DNA of 64,000 nt from an uncultured Litoreibacter sp. (GCA_947493265.1 CANLQL010000002.1:186001-250000), one strand, 5' to 3'. Positions 54,072 to 63,842 are shown, counted from the stretch's first letter. Notes: generated by a model from the sequence alone, not told the origin. Made by a program: numbers and translations.

Positions 54072-55118
54072 CTAATTGCGCGTCACAGGGTTCCAGCGAA
54101 CCCAACGCCCGTGAAAATCAGCCCGTCCCAGGTCAACATGATGATCCCCGGGCCAATAGCGCAAGGTAAGTGCTGCTCCCGCCTGGTTGGGATTGGCGTC
54201 GTTTTCCATGGACACCCACGCCAAGGGCGCATCCGGCGTTGCTTTTGTCCCTGCGGCTTCGATCAGGGCGGTGCATTCACGCTGGATCGTGTCGGGAAAG
54301 TACTGCCATGCAACCGTGTGGTAGATCAGATGGGTGCTTTTCGGGTGGGCCTGGGTCAGGCGGTCTTTCAGCCAGGTTTCTGCGCTGGCGGCATCCACTT
54401 TCGCCTCAGCGCAGGAAATTGCAGCGTCGGTTAATGCGCGACGATGGGGCTGATCAGGCCATAGATAGGCCCGCAACCGCATTTGATCTTCCGCGTCGGT
54501 TGGATCAAGCGGGTTGATGTCTGTGCCGCCACGGTCAGTCACGTTAAATCCTTGGGGCGGGGGCAGGGGGCCTTGCCAGTCCGGGGTCAGCGTCAACACC
54601 GGATCGCTTGCCCCAAAGGTCTGGTCAGATACTTGCAGGGCGAAGCGGTCGAACATCAGGTTCAACCCGGCACTTGCGCCAAGTTCTGACAAGACAAAGT
54701 CAGACCCAAGCTTTTCCGCCAAATAGGATGTCGCGGCGATCAAAACGGCGGAGCGCCGCACCTCGTTGGTTTGGGGCGGGCTGTCGAGCCAGCTCATCAG
54801 CGTGTCAGTGTGGGTCGCAAAGACATGCATGACCGCGTCCCACAACTGGTCGTCGGAGACCTCGTTCGGGGGATAGGATTGCGCCAGTGGACCATCGGGA
54901 TCAGCCAGTGCTTGCGCATGCAGCGCGCCGGTCAGTCGCAAGGGAACGGATGCAACAGCGGGCGAAATATCACCGGGCCAGTCAAAGAGACGTTTTGCAA
55001 CGGGGCCGTCTGGTGTCAAGCGCTGGGCAAGAAGCGTCAAAAGCCGCGCCATGAAAGGGGAGCCCAACGCGGCGCAGGCCGTGGCTTGGCCGCGCAGCGC
55101 GTCTGCGAGTTTGCTCAT
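54072..55118 (-). CDS. DUF2332 family protein
   Basis: Soluble protein of 348 aa. Diagnostic stretches are GSDFVLSELGASAGLNLMFDRF, which resembles a methyltransferase-like core, and ALAWVSMENDANPNQAGAAL. Function is unknown. Its ATG overlaps the pth stop (ATGA), so it is translated with peptidyl-tRNA hydrolase, though no functional link is known. Confidence 0.9.
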   Translation of the reverse strand: MSKLADALRGQATACAALGSPFMARLLTLLAQRLTPDGPVAKRLFDWPGDISPAVASVPLRLTGALHAQALADPDGPLAQSYPPNEVSDDQLWDAVMHVFATHTDTLMSWLDSPPQTNEVRRSAVLIAATSYLAEKLGSDFVLSELGASAGLNLMFDRFALQVSDQTFGASDPVLTLTPDWQGPLPPPQGFNVTDRGGTDINPLDPTDAEDQMRLRAYLWPDQPHRRALTDAAISCAEAKVDAASAETWLKDRLTQAHPKSTHLIYHTVAWQYFPDTIQRECTALIEAAGTKATPDAPLAWVSMENDANPNQAGAALTLRYWPGDHHVDLGRADFHGRWVRWNPVTRN

Positions 55119-55819
55119 CTGAACTTGTCCACGAGACGCTGAAGCGGGCTGCGTTCTGCCTGTGGCTCAGGTTTGGTCTCGTGTGCGGCAGTTGGGGCTG
55201 GCTTTTGGGCTTCAGCCGGTGCTTTCTTTGGGTGCGAGGTCGATGAGCGTGGCGGGTTGGTGCGTAGGGCCACTGCGTTCATGAACTTGCCTGCATCACC
55301 AGCCGCCAGATGCGGGGCACCATCGCCGATACCGCGCAACAGATCATCCAGCCAATCGGCATCCGCCTTGGCAAAATCACGCAGAACATAGCCTGGAACG
55401 GCATCCTTGTGACCCGGATGGCCGACGCCAATTCGCACGCGAACATATTCCGGTCCGATATGCTGATGCAGAGACCGCAGGCCGTTATGTCCGGCATGCC
55501 CGCCGCCAGTTTTCACCTTCAATTTTGCCGGTGCGAGATCAATTTCGTCTTGAAAGACAATGATATCTTCGGGGTCGAGCTTGAAGAACCGCATTGCTTC
55601 ACCAACAGCCTGACCGGAAAGGTTCATGAAGGTTTCGGGTTTGAGCAAAACGACTTTCTCTGATCCTAGACGACCTTCGCTGAGGCTGGATTGGAACTTT
55701 GATTTCCAAGGTCCGAACCCATGATCGGCCGCGATCTGGTCCAAGGCCATGTAGCCGACATTGTGTCGGTTGCGGGCATATTTCGAACCCGGATTTCCAA
55801 GGCCAACAAAGAGTTTCAT
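55115..55819 (-). CDS. pth: Peptidyl-tRNA hydrolase
   Basis: Releases peptides from peptidyl-tRNA. It is 234 aa, longer than the ~190 aa norm because of a Pro/Ala/Lys-rich tail after residue 190. LFVGLGNPGSKYARNRHNVGYM contains the Asn and catalytic His, and the Asp/Asn set lies in DEIDLAPAKLKV and GHAGHNGLRS. It follows rplY, a common alphaproteobacterial order, but a strong terminator separates them. Confidence 0.97.
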   Translation of the reverse strand: MKLFVGLGNPGSKYARNRHNVGYMALDQIAADHGFGPWKSKFQSSLSEGRLGSEKVVLLKPETFMNLSGQAVGEAMRFFKLDPEDIIVFQDEIDLAPAKLKVKTGGGHAGHNGLRSLHQHIGPEYVRVRIGVGHPGHKDAVPGYVLRDFAKADADWLDDLLRGIGDGAPHLAAGDAGKFMNAVALRTNPPRSSTSHPKKAPAEAQKPAPTAAHETKPEPQAERSPLQRLVDKFR

Positions 55820-55932
55820 GCGCGCTGTTTACTTGGTTCTTTGGCCGCTTTCCAGAGCAGAGCGTGATCTGGCGGTGACGCCTTCGGCGTCGCATGATGC
55901 TTTGCCCGCCCGGCATCGACCCTATTGACGAA

Positions 55933-55964
55933 AAACGCGCGTGGCTTTCGGGCCACGCGCGTTT
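55933..55964 (-). terminator. Intrinsic terminator after rplY
   Basis: Perfect 13-bp stem (AAACGCGCGTGGC and its complement) with a 6-nt loop, 26 nt after the rplY stop. On the minus strand it is followed by a T-run (TTTTTCG), so it should end most rplY transcripts before pth. Confidence 0.92.
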
Positions 55965-55990
55965 CAATTGTATCACTGTGAGGTGCGAGA

Positions 55991-56653
55991 TTACTCTTCG
56001 CTGTTCTCTTCAGTTGTGTCTTCGGCTGCTGCCTCTTCTGCACCTTCTTCGCCTTCATCCTCTTCATCGTCAGCGGATTTCAGACCGGATGGGGCTGTCA
56101 GGTTGGCAATCACGAAGTCACGGTCGATGGTGACTTTTGCACCTTTCGGCAGGTCCACGGAAGAGATCGACACGTTGTCGCCAATTTCCATTTCGGACAC
56201 GTCGATTGTGATGTGATCAGGGATATCGCCCGCGGTCACGCGCAGCTCAACCTCTGGACGCACCATGGTCAGAACACCGCCCTTTTTCAAACCGGGGGAG
56301 ACGTCTTCGCCGACGACTTCAACCGGGATAAACAGAGCGATTTTTGTGGTCCGACGCAGACGGATGAAGTCCAGGTGGGTCGGAAGGTCTTTGACGACGT
56401 CACGCTGAACGTCACGGCAAATAACCCGCACATCGTCCTGTCCTTCAACCTTGAGGTTGAACAGCGTCGAGAGGAACCGGCCCTCTTTGAGCTTCTTGAA
56501 CAGGACGTTAAAGGGGATTTGAATTGGCAGTGGGTCTTCGCCACCACCATATACGATACCGGGCACATTGCCTTCACGGCGTGCTGTACGGGCGGCCCCC
56601 TTGCCTGTCCCCGTACGTGCCTCGGCTACAAGATCAGGGATCTCACCAGCCAT
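55991..56653 (-). CDS. rplY: 50S ribosomal protein L25 (CTC type)
   Basis: Binds 5S rRNA in the large subunit. It is 220 aa with the L25 barrel ([27 protein letters not shown]) and the CTC/TL5 C-terminal domain ([35 protein letters not shown]). The C-terminal tail is strongly acidic ([13 protein letters not shown]). The start [12 protein letters not shown] fits the family. Confidence 0.97.
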   Translation of the reverse strand: MAGEIPDLVAEARTGTGKGAARTARREGNVPGIVYGGGEDPLPIQIPFNVLFKKLKEGRFLSTLFNLKVEGQDDVRVICRDVQRDVVKDLPTHLDFIRLRRTTKIALFIPVEVVGEDVSPGLKKGGVLTMVRPEVELRVTAGDIPDHITIDVSEMEIGDNVSISSVDLPKGAKVTIDRDFVIANLTAPSGLKSADDEEDEGEEGAEEAAAEDTTEENSEE

Positions 56654-56803
56654 TAGCTTATTCCTTCAATGTTATGCGGCTGCCTCCAAGGGTGTCGGGC
56701 CGCGTGAAGCGTTTCTCTTAGGGGGGAATCGCCGTGATGGAAAGAGGGTTTCTGACACGTTTAGTGAATTGCATCAGGGCAAGATGCGACATAGGGCTGC
56801 GCT

Positions 56804-57940
56804 ATGTCCGTTTTGAACGCCATCTCCTTATCCCGTGCGCCAGCTTTGGCGTTTCTAGCCGTTGGCCTGTTCTGGGGATCTTTTGCCGCGATGGCCCCAC
56901 AGATCAAGGCGCAGATCGGCGCGGAAGATGCATTGTTTGGGTTGTTATTGTTGGGTACATCCTTTGGCCTGCTGTCGACGATGATCCTGGCCCCGGCATT
57001 CGACAAATGGCAGGGAAATCGGGCGATGCCGTTGGCTGCCTGTGGCCTCGCACTGGCGTTTTTGCTGCCGGGTTGGGCGACCACGCCTTTGGTATTTTTC
57101 CTGTTGATGGTCGTGGCCGGGTTGGCGTCAGGCCTGTGCGATGTGATCATGAACGCGCGCGTGTCCGAGTTGGAAGCCCGCCATGCGCGACCCTTGATGA
57201 ACGCAAATCATGGCGTCTTTTCCGTGGGTTACACGATAGGTGCGCTTTATACTGGCCTTATGCGGGAGGCCAGTTTTGCCCCACCGGCGATTTTTGCTGT
57301 GATGACAGTCCTGGTGCTGGTGTTGGTGCCGCGCATGAAGATGCAGGTGGCAGAGCTTACGGAAGAAACTGACGTGACCGCACGTTTCCCCTATGGTGTG
57401 GTTCTGTTGTGCGGCGGCGTTGTGTTGCTGGCCTTCATGGCAGAAGCGGCGGTTGAAAGCTGGTCTGCGCTGCATGTGGAACGGACACTTGGTGGACGCG
57501 CGGCGGAAGGGGCGCTGGGTCCGGCCACGTTGGGGCTCACAATGGCTGTCGGGCGGTTTGCCGGGCAGGCCGTGTCCGAGCGGTTCCGCGACACCACGGT
57601 CATATTCTGGGCGGCATGTCTGTCGATTGCAGGTGCCTTGATCGCGGCAGTCGCACCGACACCTGCGGTGGCCTATCTGGGCTTTGGAACATTGGGCTTG
57701 GGCGTATCGGTCATTGGACCGTTGGGTCTGGCTTTGGTCGGACGTTTGGTGCGACCACAAGTGAGAACGCTGGCCATTTCACGCACAGCGGTGATCGGGT
57801 TTTCCGGCTTTTTCCTGGCCCCGGCGGCGATGGGGATAATCTCTCAAGGGTACGGGCTGCGCATGGCGTTTGCCGCAGTGGCGGTGCTGGTGCTGGCGCT
57901 GTTTCCGTTGCTGATCTTGCTCAAGCGTCGCGGCGCTTAG
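56804..57940 (+). CDS. MFS transporter
   Basis: Inner-membrane carrier of 378 aa with 11-12 helices. The second half contains LGGRAAEGALGPATLGLTMAVGRFAG and the first half GLCDVIMNARVSELEARHARPLMNANHG, as in fucose- or YbjJ-like MFS members. Substrate is unknown. The stop overlaps the lldD stop on the other strand by 4 nt (TTAG). Confidence 0.88.
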   Translation: MSVLNAISLSRAPALAFLAVGLFWGSFAAMAPQIKAQIGAEDALFGLLLLGTSFGLLSTMILAPAFDKWQGNRAMPLAACGLALAFLLPGWATTPLVFFLLMVVAGLASGLCDVIMNARVSELEARHARPLMNANHGVFSVGYTIGALYTGLMREASFAPPAIFAVMTVLVLVLVPRMKMQVAELTEETDVTARFPYGVVLLCGGVVLLAFMAEAAVESWSALHVERTLGGRAAEGALGPATLGLTMAVGRFAGQAVSERFRDTTVIFWAACLSIAGALIAAVAPTPAVAYLGFGTLGLGVSVIGPLGLALVGRLVRPQVRTLAISRTAVIGFSGFFLAPAAMGIISQGYGLRMAFAAVAVLVLALFPLLILLKRRGA

Positions 57941-59103
57941 TCCTGCCAGCGGCCTTCGAAATTCTCAGGCACAAGAAGGTTATGGCGGCCAAGATTTTGC
58001 ACGGATTTTTCACCGCAAAGCGCCATAGTCGTGTCGAGCTCTTTGTGGATAATTTCCAGCGCTTTTGCGACACCCTTTTGGCCCATCGCCCCGAGCCCGT
58101 AGATATACGCGCGTCCGATATAGGCCCCTTTGGCCCCCATCGAGATGGCTTTCAAGACGTCCTGACCTGACCGAATGCCGCCATCGATATGAACCTCGAT
58201 CTTGTCGCCAACTGCATCCAGGATCGGAGCCAATGCCCGGATGGAGCTGAGCGCGCCGTCCAATTGGCGTCCACCATGGTTCGACACGATGATCGCGTCG
58301 GCACCGACATTCAGCGCCATCTTCGCGTCGTCGGCGTCCAGGATGCCTTTCAGGATCATCGGACCGCCCCACATGCGCTTGATTTCCTTGATTTGTTCCC
58401 AATCCAGTTGCGGATCGAAGCTTTCGGCGGCCCAGACGCTGAGCGAGGTCATATCGCTGATCCCGTCAATATGACCCACGATATTGCCAAAGCTGCGGCG
58501 TTTGGTTTGCATCATCTCAAGACCCCAGCGCCATTTGGTCGCCAGATCGAAAACTGTGTGCGGGGCCAGCTTGATCGGCACTGTCAGCCCGTTTTTCAGG
58601 TCCTTGTGCCGCTGGCCGAGGATTTGCAGATCAAGCGTGACAACAAGCGCAGAGCATTTCGCGTCCTTGGCCCGTTGGATCACCCGTTTGATGTAGTCTT
58701 TGTCGCGCATGGCATAAAGCTGGAACCAAAAGGGTTTGGACGTGTTTGCAGCCACATCTTCGATCGAGGCGATGGACATTGTCGACAGGGTGTAGGGCAC
58801 GCCAAATTCCTCGGCGGCTTTGGCGGCAAGAATTTCGCCATCCGCGTGTTGCATCCCAGTTGATCCGACAGGAGCCAGTGCCAAAGGCATCGCCACATCT
58901 TGCCCGATCATCTGACTGTTGACGCTGCGCCCGGTCATGTCGACGGCCACGCGTTGGCGCAGCCGGATCAGGTCATAGTCCGAAATATTTTCGCGGAAGG
59001 TTTGTTCCGTCCAGCTGCCGCTTTCGACGTAATCGTAGAACATCTTTGGGACGCGGCGCTTGTAGATCCGCTTCAGGTCTTCAATCTCGGCAATAGCGGG
59101 CAT
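57937..59103 (-). CDS. lldD: FMN-dependent alpha-hydroxy acid (L-lactate) dehydrogenase
   Basis: Oxidises L-lactate or a related 2-hydroxy acid, feeding electrons to the membrane quinones. It is 388 aa. APVGSTGMQHADGE binds FMN, NHGGRQLDG holds the catalytic His and Arg, and DGGIRSGQDVLKA the phosphate loop. The start at 59103 was chosen because a longer frame (to 59142) would run through the operator-like repeat at 59121-59143. No lactate permease is adjacent. Confidence 0.93.
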   Translation of the reverse strand: MPAIAEIEDLKRIYKRRVPKMFYDYVESGSWTEQTFRENISDYDLIRLRQRVAVDMTGRSVNSQMIGQDVAMPLALAPVGSTGMQHADGEILAAKAAEEFGVPYTLSTMSIASIEDVAANTSKPFWFQLYAMRDKDYIKRVIQRAKDAKCSALVVTLDLQILGQRHKDLKNGLTVPIKLAPHTVFDLATKWRWGLEMMQTKRRSFGNIVGHIDGISDMTSLSVWAAESFDPQLDWEQIKEIKRMWGGPMILKGILDADDAKMALNVGADAIIVSNHGGRQLDGALSSIRALAPILDAVGDKIEVHIDGGIRSGQDVLKAISMGAKGAYIGRAYIYGLGAMGQKGVAKALEIIHKELDTTMALCGEKSVQNLGRHNLLVPENFEGRWQD

Positions 59104-59120
59104 GATCGCAAACTTCCTAT

Positions 59121-59143
59121 ATTGGTAAGATTTGGTTACCAAT
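59121..59143. promoter_or_regulatory. ATTGGTAA-N7-TTACCAAT operator-like repeat before lldD
   Basis: Perfect 8-bp inverted repeat with a 7-nt spacer, 17 nt upstream of the lldD ATG. TGGT/ACCA half-sites are typical of FadR-branch GntR regulators such as LldR and PdhR, which control lactate and pyruvate genes. Spacing differs from the E. coli sites. Confidence 0.65.
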
Positions 59144-59181
59144 GCGGGCTGTTTTATTCAAGAGCCTTGTCCGAATAGCCG

Positions 59182-59973
59182 CTATGCGCGGTGTGCGCCG
59201 TCGGCCAGCGATTTGACAAATGCCAAAACATCCGCAGCACTTTCGCCTTTGCCGATCCGCTCCACGATGGCGGAGCCGACAACGGTTCCGTCGGCCACAG
59301 CCGCAATGGCTTGCGCGGTTTCAGGTGTTTTGACCCCGAATCCCACGACCAGCGGCAGGTCGGTATCGGCTTTGATCCGGGCCACTTCCGGGGCAACGTC
59401 TGCGGCTTGGGCTTCTGCGGCGCCGGTGATCCCGGTGATCGAAACGTAATAGACAAAGCCCGAGGTGTTTTTCAAAACAGCAGGCAGGCGTTTTGCGTCA
59501 GTGGTCGGGGTCGCCAGCCGGATGAAGTTGAGACCGGCTGCCTGCGCCGGGATGCACAGCTCGCTGTCTTCTTCAGGTGGCAGATCAACGATGATCAGCC
59601 CGTCGATGCCGGCGTCTGTTGCATCCGCCAGAAACTGGTCAACGCCGCGCGAATAGATCGGGTTGTAGTAGCCCATCAGCACAATCGGGGTCGTGTCATC
59701 CAAAGCGCGAAAGTCGCGGACCATTTGCAAGGTCTTCTCCAGGGTCATCCCCGCCTCAAGCGCGCGCTGGCCTGCAAGCTGGATGGTGGAGCCGTCGGCC
59801 ATCGGGTCAGTGAAAGGCAGGCCAAGCTCGATGATATCGACACCGGCTGCGGGCAAGCCTTTGACGACCTCGAAGCTGGCGTCATAGGACGGATCACCCG
59901 CCATGACATAGGTCACGAAGGCTTTCTTGCCCTCGGCTTTCAGTCGGGCGAATGTGTCATCGATGCGAGTCAT
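59182..59973 (-). CDS. trpA: Tryptophan synthase alpha chain
   Basis: Cleaves indole-3-glycerol phosphate to indole in tryptophan synthesis. It is 263 aa. The catalytic Glu and Asp are seen in [15 protein letters not shown], and [14 protein letters not shown] and [11 protein letters not shown] form the phosphate site. The start [12 protein letters not shown] at 59973 is the family N-terminus. trpB and trpF are not in the window, so the trp genes are split in this genome. Confidence 0.97.
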   Translation of the reverse strand: MTRIDDTFARLKAEGKKAFVTYVMAGDPSYDASFEVVKGLPAAGVDIIELGLPFTDPMADGSTIQLAGQRALEAGMTLEKTLQMVRDFRALDDTTPIVLMGYYNPIYSRGVDQFLADATDAGIDGLIIVDLPPEEDSELCIPAQAAGLNFIRLATPTTDAKRLPAVLKNTSGFVYYVSITGITGAAEAQAADVAPEVARIKADTDLPLVVGFGVKTPETAQAIAAVADGTVVGSAIVERIGKGESAADVLAFVKSLADGAHRA

Positions 59974-60138
59974 TGAGGTCCCCTGTCTTGCGTTCGGATG
60001 ATCTGCACCGAACGCAGCAGGAAAATCAATCGCAACCAACCGAATTATTCAAATTTGGCATGGGCTGCATCACGAAATGCCGATTTTCTTTCGTCAATGC
60101 GCATGGTTTTGTCTGCGGAAATCACGAAAGGACGCAAA

Positions 60139-60963
60139 ATGGACCTTCAACGCAGAGCCGCTTTTTCGCAAGACGGGCAGGGTGGCAACCCCGCTGGTGT
60201 ACTGATTTCTGACCAGCTTCCAAGTGTCGAAGATATGCAACGAATCGCAGCAGAGGTTGGCTATTCCGAAACGGTTTTTGCCGCCCCGCAAGGTGATCTT
60301 TGGCGCACGCGGTATTTTGCGCCGGAAGCCGAAGTGCCATTTTGCGGCCATGCCACCATTGCCCTTGGGGCTGCCTTGGGGGAGGCATATGGCGCAGGCA
60401 CTTACAGGCTGGCCCTAAATGATGCGGAAATTTCGGTTGATGCACTTGCAGATGGCGGGGCGGAATTGACCTCCCCCCCGACGTCATACGGCCCTGTTTC
60501 CGATACGCTTCTTGACGGGGCGTTGGCGCTATTTGGATGGGATCGGTCCAGTTTGGCGGAGGCCATCCCGCCCGCTATTGGGTTCGCGGGATCGGCCAAA
60601 TTTCTTCTCCTGCCGTTGAAGCATGAAAACGACCTGCGGCAGATGGCCTATGATCAGGCTGAGGGTGCTGCTTTCATGCAGGCCGGTGGGTTCGTGACCT
60701 TCAACCTGTTCTGGCACGATGAAGGCGGCACAGTTCACAGTCGCAACCCTTTTGCAGGTCACGGTGTCTATGAGGACCCGGCCACGGGGGCGTCCAATGC
60801 AGCACTCGCAGGATATTTGCGGGATGCGGGGTTTGGCGCACACCCCTATGATGTGCTTCAGGGCGTCGATATGGGGGCTCCGTCACGGCTGCGCGTCACG
60901 CCTTTGGCTGGGGCGGGTGCGCCTGTAAAAATTGCCGGCCAAACACGGATGATTGCGCAATAG
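60139..60963 (+). CDS. PhzF-family isomerase/epimerase
   Basis: Two-domain isomerase fold of 274 aa. GQGGNPAGVLI, GYSETVF with the conserved catalytic Glu, CGHATIAL and NPFAGHGVYEDPATGASNAAL are PhzF landmarks. True phenazine genes are absent, so this is one of the many PhzF relatives with unknown substrate. The start ATG at 60139 has AAAGGA upstream. It is divergent from trpA. Confidence 0.9.
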   Translation: MDLQRRAAFSQDGQGGNPAGVLISDQLPSVEDMQRIAAEVGYSETVFAAPQGDLWRTRYFAPEAEVPFCGHATIALGAALGEAYGAGTYRLALNDAEISVDALADGGAELTSPPTSYGPVSDTLLDGALALFGWDRSSLAEAIPPAIGFAGSAKFLLLPLKHENDLRQMAYDQAEGAAFMQAGGFVTFNLFWHDEGGTVHSRNPFAGHGVYEDPATGASNAALAGYLRDAGFGAHPYDVLQGVDMGAPSRLRVTPLAGAGAPVKIAGQTRMIAQ

Positions 60964-60976
60964 ACCATACGCAGGC

Positions 60977-61006
60977 TTGACCCTCCCCCCGCACCACCTC
61001 TACATG
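60977..61006 (+). promoter_or_regulatory. Likely sigma-70 promoter for ychF
   Basis: TTGACC (-35) and TACATG (-10) separated by 18 nt, ending 26 nt before the ychF ATG. The -35 matches five of six consensus bases; the -10 is weak. Confidence 0.4.
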
Positions 61007-61032
61007 CGCGAAAGCCGCTTTAGGAGAGTGTC

Positions 61033-62130
61033 ATGGGTTTCAAAATGGGTATCGTTGGTCTGCCAAATGTCGGCAAGTCCACCTTGTTTAATGCGTTGAC
61101 CCGCACGGCCGCGGCCCAGGCCGCAAACTTTCCGTTCTGCACGATTGAGCCCAATGTAGGCGAAGTGGCCGTGCCCGATGCGCGATTGGATGTTTTGGCG
61201 GAAATCGCAAGCTCCAAACAGATCATCCCGGCGCGGATGACCTTTGTGGACATCGCCGGTCTTGTAAAAGGGGCCTCGCAAGGGGAAGGGCTGGGCAACC
61301 AGTTTCTGGCTAATATTCGCGAAACAGACGCGATTGCCCATGTTTTGCGGTGCTTTGAAGATGGCGACATCACCCATGTCGAAGGCCGGGTTGATCCTAT
61401 TGCCGATGCGGAAGTGATCGAAACAGAGCTGATGCTGGCCGATATGGAAAGCATCGAGAAGCGCATGCAAAACATCGTGCGCAAAGTGCGCGGCGGCGAC
61501 AAGGAAGCCGTTCAGCAAGAGCGCCTGTTGAAGCTGGCGCTGGCCGCTTTGGAAGATGGCAAACCCGCCCGCACGGTTGACGTTGACGAGGATGATCAGC
61601 GGGCCTGGAAGCTGTTGCAACTGCTGACCACGAAGCCCATTCTTTATGTCTGCAACGTTGATGAAGCGTCATCGGCCACCGGCAATGAGTTTTCCGAAAA
61701 AGTTGCCCAAATGGCCGCAGAGCAGGGGGCCGCGCATGTCGTGATCTCTGCCGCGATTGAAGAAGAGATTGCCCAGCTTGATGCCGATGAAGCGACGATG
61801 TTTCTAGAAGAAATGGGGCTTGCGGAGGCGGGTCTCGACCGGTTGATCCGCGCAGGCTACGAATTGTTGCATCTGGAGACCTATTTTACGGTCGGGCCGA
61901 AAGAAGCGCGCGCCTGGACGATCAAACAAGGCACATCCGCGCCGAAAGCGGCAGGTGTAATCCACGGCGATTTTGAAAAAGGCTTCATCCGGGCCGAAAC
62001 CATTGCCTATGATGACTACGTTTCCTTGAAGGGTGAGCAGCCTGCCAAAGAAGCGGGCAAGATGCGCGCGGAAGGCAAAAGCTACATCGTCAAGGATGGC
62101 GACGTGCTGCACTTCCTGTTCAACACCTAG
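61033..62130 (+). CDS. ychF: Redox-regulated ATPase YchF (OBG family)
   Basis: Ribosome-associated P-loop ATPase of 365 aa. Walker A is GLPNVGKST (residues 9-17), followed by the switch DIAGLVKGASQGEGLGNQFL. The base-recognition position is CNVDE rather than NKxD, consistent with preference for ATP over GTP. A C-terminal TGS domain reads YFTVGPKEARAWTIKQG. Full length. It likely dampens some stress responses as in E. coli. Confidence 0.97.
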   Translation: MGFKMGIVGLPNVGKSTLFNALTRTAAAQAANFPFCTIEPNVGEVAVPDARLDVLAEIASSKQIIPARMTFVDIAGLVKGASQGEGLGNQFLANIRETDAIAHVLRCFEDGDITHVEGRVDPIADAEVIETELMLADMESIEKRMQNIVRKVRGGDKEAVQQERLLKLALAALEDGKPARTVDVDEDDQRAWKLLQLLTTKPILYVCNVDEASSATGNEFSEKVAQMAAEQGAAHVVISAAIEEEIAQLDADEATMFLEEMGLAEAGLDRLIRAGYELLHLETYFTVGPKEARAWTIKQGTSAPKAAGVIHGDFEKGFIRAETIAYDDYVSLKGEQPAKEAGKMRAEGKSYIVKDGDVLHFLFNT

Positions 62131-62143
62131 CGGGCTTTCTCGC

Positions 62144-62653
62144 CTACTGAACGGGCGCGCCCGGCAGAACCGCCATTTCAACGCCTGTGGCATCGATCCA
62201 GTCGCGATAGGCGTTCAGAACACCCATTTGGCGTGCAATCAGATATTCCCCGGTCCGGTTGACCATCCTGTGGCCCTGCCGCGTTTCAAAAGGTGAGGTG
62301 GATTTGCGTGTGCGCGTCGTTTGCCGCGACAGGTTGAACACCTGCAGGTTCATTTCGCTGATTGTTTTGCGGAAGTCCGTTAGCCGTTCCAGATAGGTGC
62401 GGGCCCGTTTCGCCTTGTAAGGGCTGTCTACAGAGAACCCGACCAATTGGTCCAAGGCGGTTTTGCAGGAATCCGCCAGCATCGCCTCAAAAGCGAGGCC
62501 GGATTTCAAGTCTCGGAACCGCGCCCGGTTGTCATAGTGAATGCAGGTTTGTCGCGTCTCGGCAATATCGAAGCCCACCCACGGGCTGGCCGAGGTTATC
62601 AGTGGTGAAAACGCCAAAATCAGCGCGGCCCCAAAGGTCTTGATACGATTCAT
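62144..62653 (-). CDS. Exported protein of unknown function
   Basis: Exported protein of 169 aa with a signal peptide ending near TSASP. The mature part is helical and basic (RARTYLERLTDFRKTISEMNL, SRQTTRTRKS), with two cysteines (TCIHYD and DSCKTAL) that could form a disulfide. No family is recognised. It converges on ychF with a 13-nt gap. Confidence 0.65.
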   Translation of the reverse strand: MNRIKTFGAALILAFSPLITSASPWVGFDIAETRQTCIHYDNRARFRDLKSGLAFEAMLADSCKTALDQLVGFSVDSPYKAKRARTYLERLTDFRKTISEMNLQVFNLSRQTTRTRKSTSPFETRQGHRMVNRTGEYLIARQMGVLNAYRDWIDATGVEMAVLPGAPVQ

Positions 62654-62809
62654 CTTCCCTCCCGTTTTTGCGTCGGTCGGACGGTATCTGTGGAAGATAC
62701 CACGGATACTGTCATAAATTTGTTAAAAAATACGTCAGCGGTGGGGTAGGGAATTCGGATCGGTTTTCTACGCTTGCGCCTGCAGGACATGCCAGCTAAA
62801 CCCGTCGGC

Positions 62810-62899
62810 GGAGACGTGGCCGAGTGGTCGAAGGCGCTCCCCTGCTAAGGGAGTAGGCCCGGAAGGGTCTCGAGGGTTCGAATCCCTTCGTCTCCGCCA
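62810..62899 (+). tRNA. tRNA-Ser (GCU)
   Basis: Class II tRNA, acceptor GGAGACG pairing with CGTCTCC, anticodon stem CTCCC with loop CTGCTAA giving GCU, a long variable arm, T-arm AGGGTTCGAATCCCT and encoded GCCA end. 90 nt in total. Confidence 0.97.
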
Positions 62900-62925
62900 C
62901 TTGCCCTTTAGAAACTATTCTCCTG

Positions 62926-62947
62926 ATCCGGCTGAGGCCGGATTTTT
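62926..62947 (+). terminator. Intrinsic terminator after tRNA-Ser
   Basis: Perfect 7-bp stem ATCCGGC / GCCGGAT with loop TGAG, then a T-run continuing the last stem base (five T in all). It begins 27 nt after the tRNA. Confidence 0.88.
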
Positions 62948-62949
62948 CC

Positions 62950-63842
62950 TTTATATTCAAAGGTTATGCGGGTGGGGCTGAACACCGGCCCCGATGCTAG
63001 GAGGTGACCTGTGCCGTCTGTAGGTCGAAGTTGTGACCATGTACGGCTTCCTGTAAACGGTCTGCGATTGCCTTTCAGAGGCCGCGAACGCATCCTGCGA
63101 GGTGCCTGAGATGAGCCTTGTCGATAAGGTCAGGTCGGTCGTTGAGTGGACCTATGCGAGGTTCGATCTTTTGGATAAGTAGCCTGTGTTGATGGAGTGG
63201 CCCCCGAGTTTGGCTTTAGTAAACGCAATTTAAGTGTGCGGAACTGCTGATAGTCCGCATTGATCCGCCGGAACGACGTTCCGTTGGACCCATCCGAGTG
63301 TGGCTAAGCCATGAACGCTCCGAAGCATTGGAATACTGTCTGGGCGAGAAGGCATGACGTTATTCGTATGCGCGTGGCACAACTCGACGAAAAGTCTGGT
63401 TCAGACTGGTCAAATGAGGCGCCGCATCGGAAGCAGTCTGCAGTCAAAACTCTGACTTAGTTCTATTTCAAAGCGCATCCGAACGTTCCGACGGTCGGTT
63501 AAGATAACGCAACTCCACCGATTTTGGAGGCCGAACTGTACAATCGAGCTGTAGGGATGCTGAAAAACAAAGCAAAGATGGCAGACCCTGCGCAATTAAT
63601 GATCATCTGAACTTTGCTTTAGACCCAACAACAGTATTCACTCGCCATCTTCTGCAGCGCAGCATGAACTGTGTAGGTCCGAATGAGTCGGGCTTCACGT
63701 GAAGGGCCATCCTGGCAGATTGATCCCCTCACATGACTACAACATCACTGTTGCGGTTCCTGCCTAAAAGGTTGGTGCATCGTTGAAAAGGGGCGTCTGC
63801 GTCCCATCGGCGGCCCGCGACGACAATGGGGACTTATGATCT
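62950..63842. other. Long gene-free region between tRNA-Ser and urtA
   Basis: About 890 nt with no convincing gene in six frames; the longest open frames are about 60 codons and match nothing I know. Composition is slightly more AT-rich in the middle. A 9-bp inverted repeat (AAAGCAAAG at 63569 and CTTTGCTTT at 63612) and short dyads such as CGGAAC-GAC-GTTCCG (near 63269) occur. A minus-strand frame reading from about 63220 to 62999 is protein-like for some 60 codons with one internal TGA, which may mark a decayed gene. The rest likely holds the urtA leader and promoter. Confidence 0.5.

Noticed and set aside
63030-63065. CGGCTTCCTG core resembling the SAM/SAH riboswitch
   Set aside because: The pairing GGAGC partner and a metK start are missing downstream, and the flanking stem is only 4 bp.
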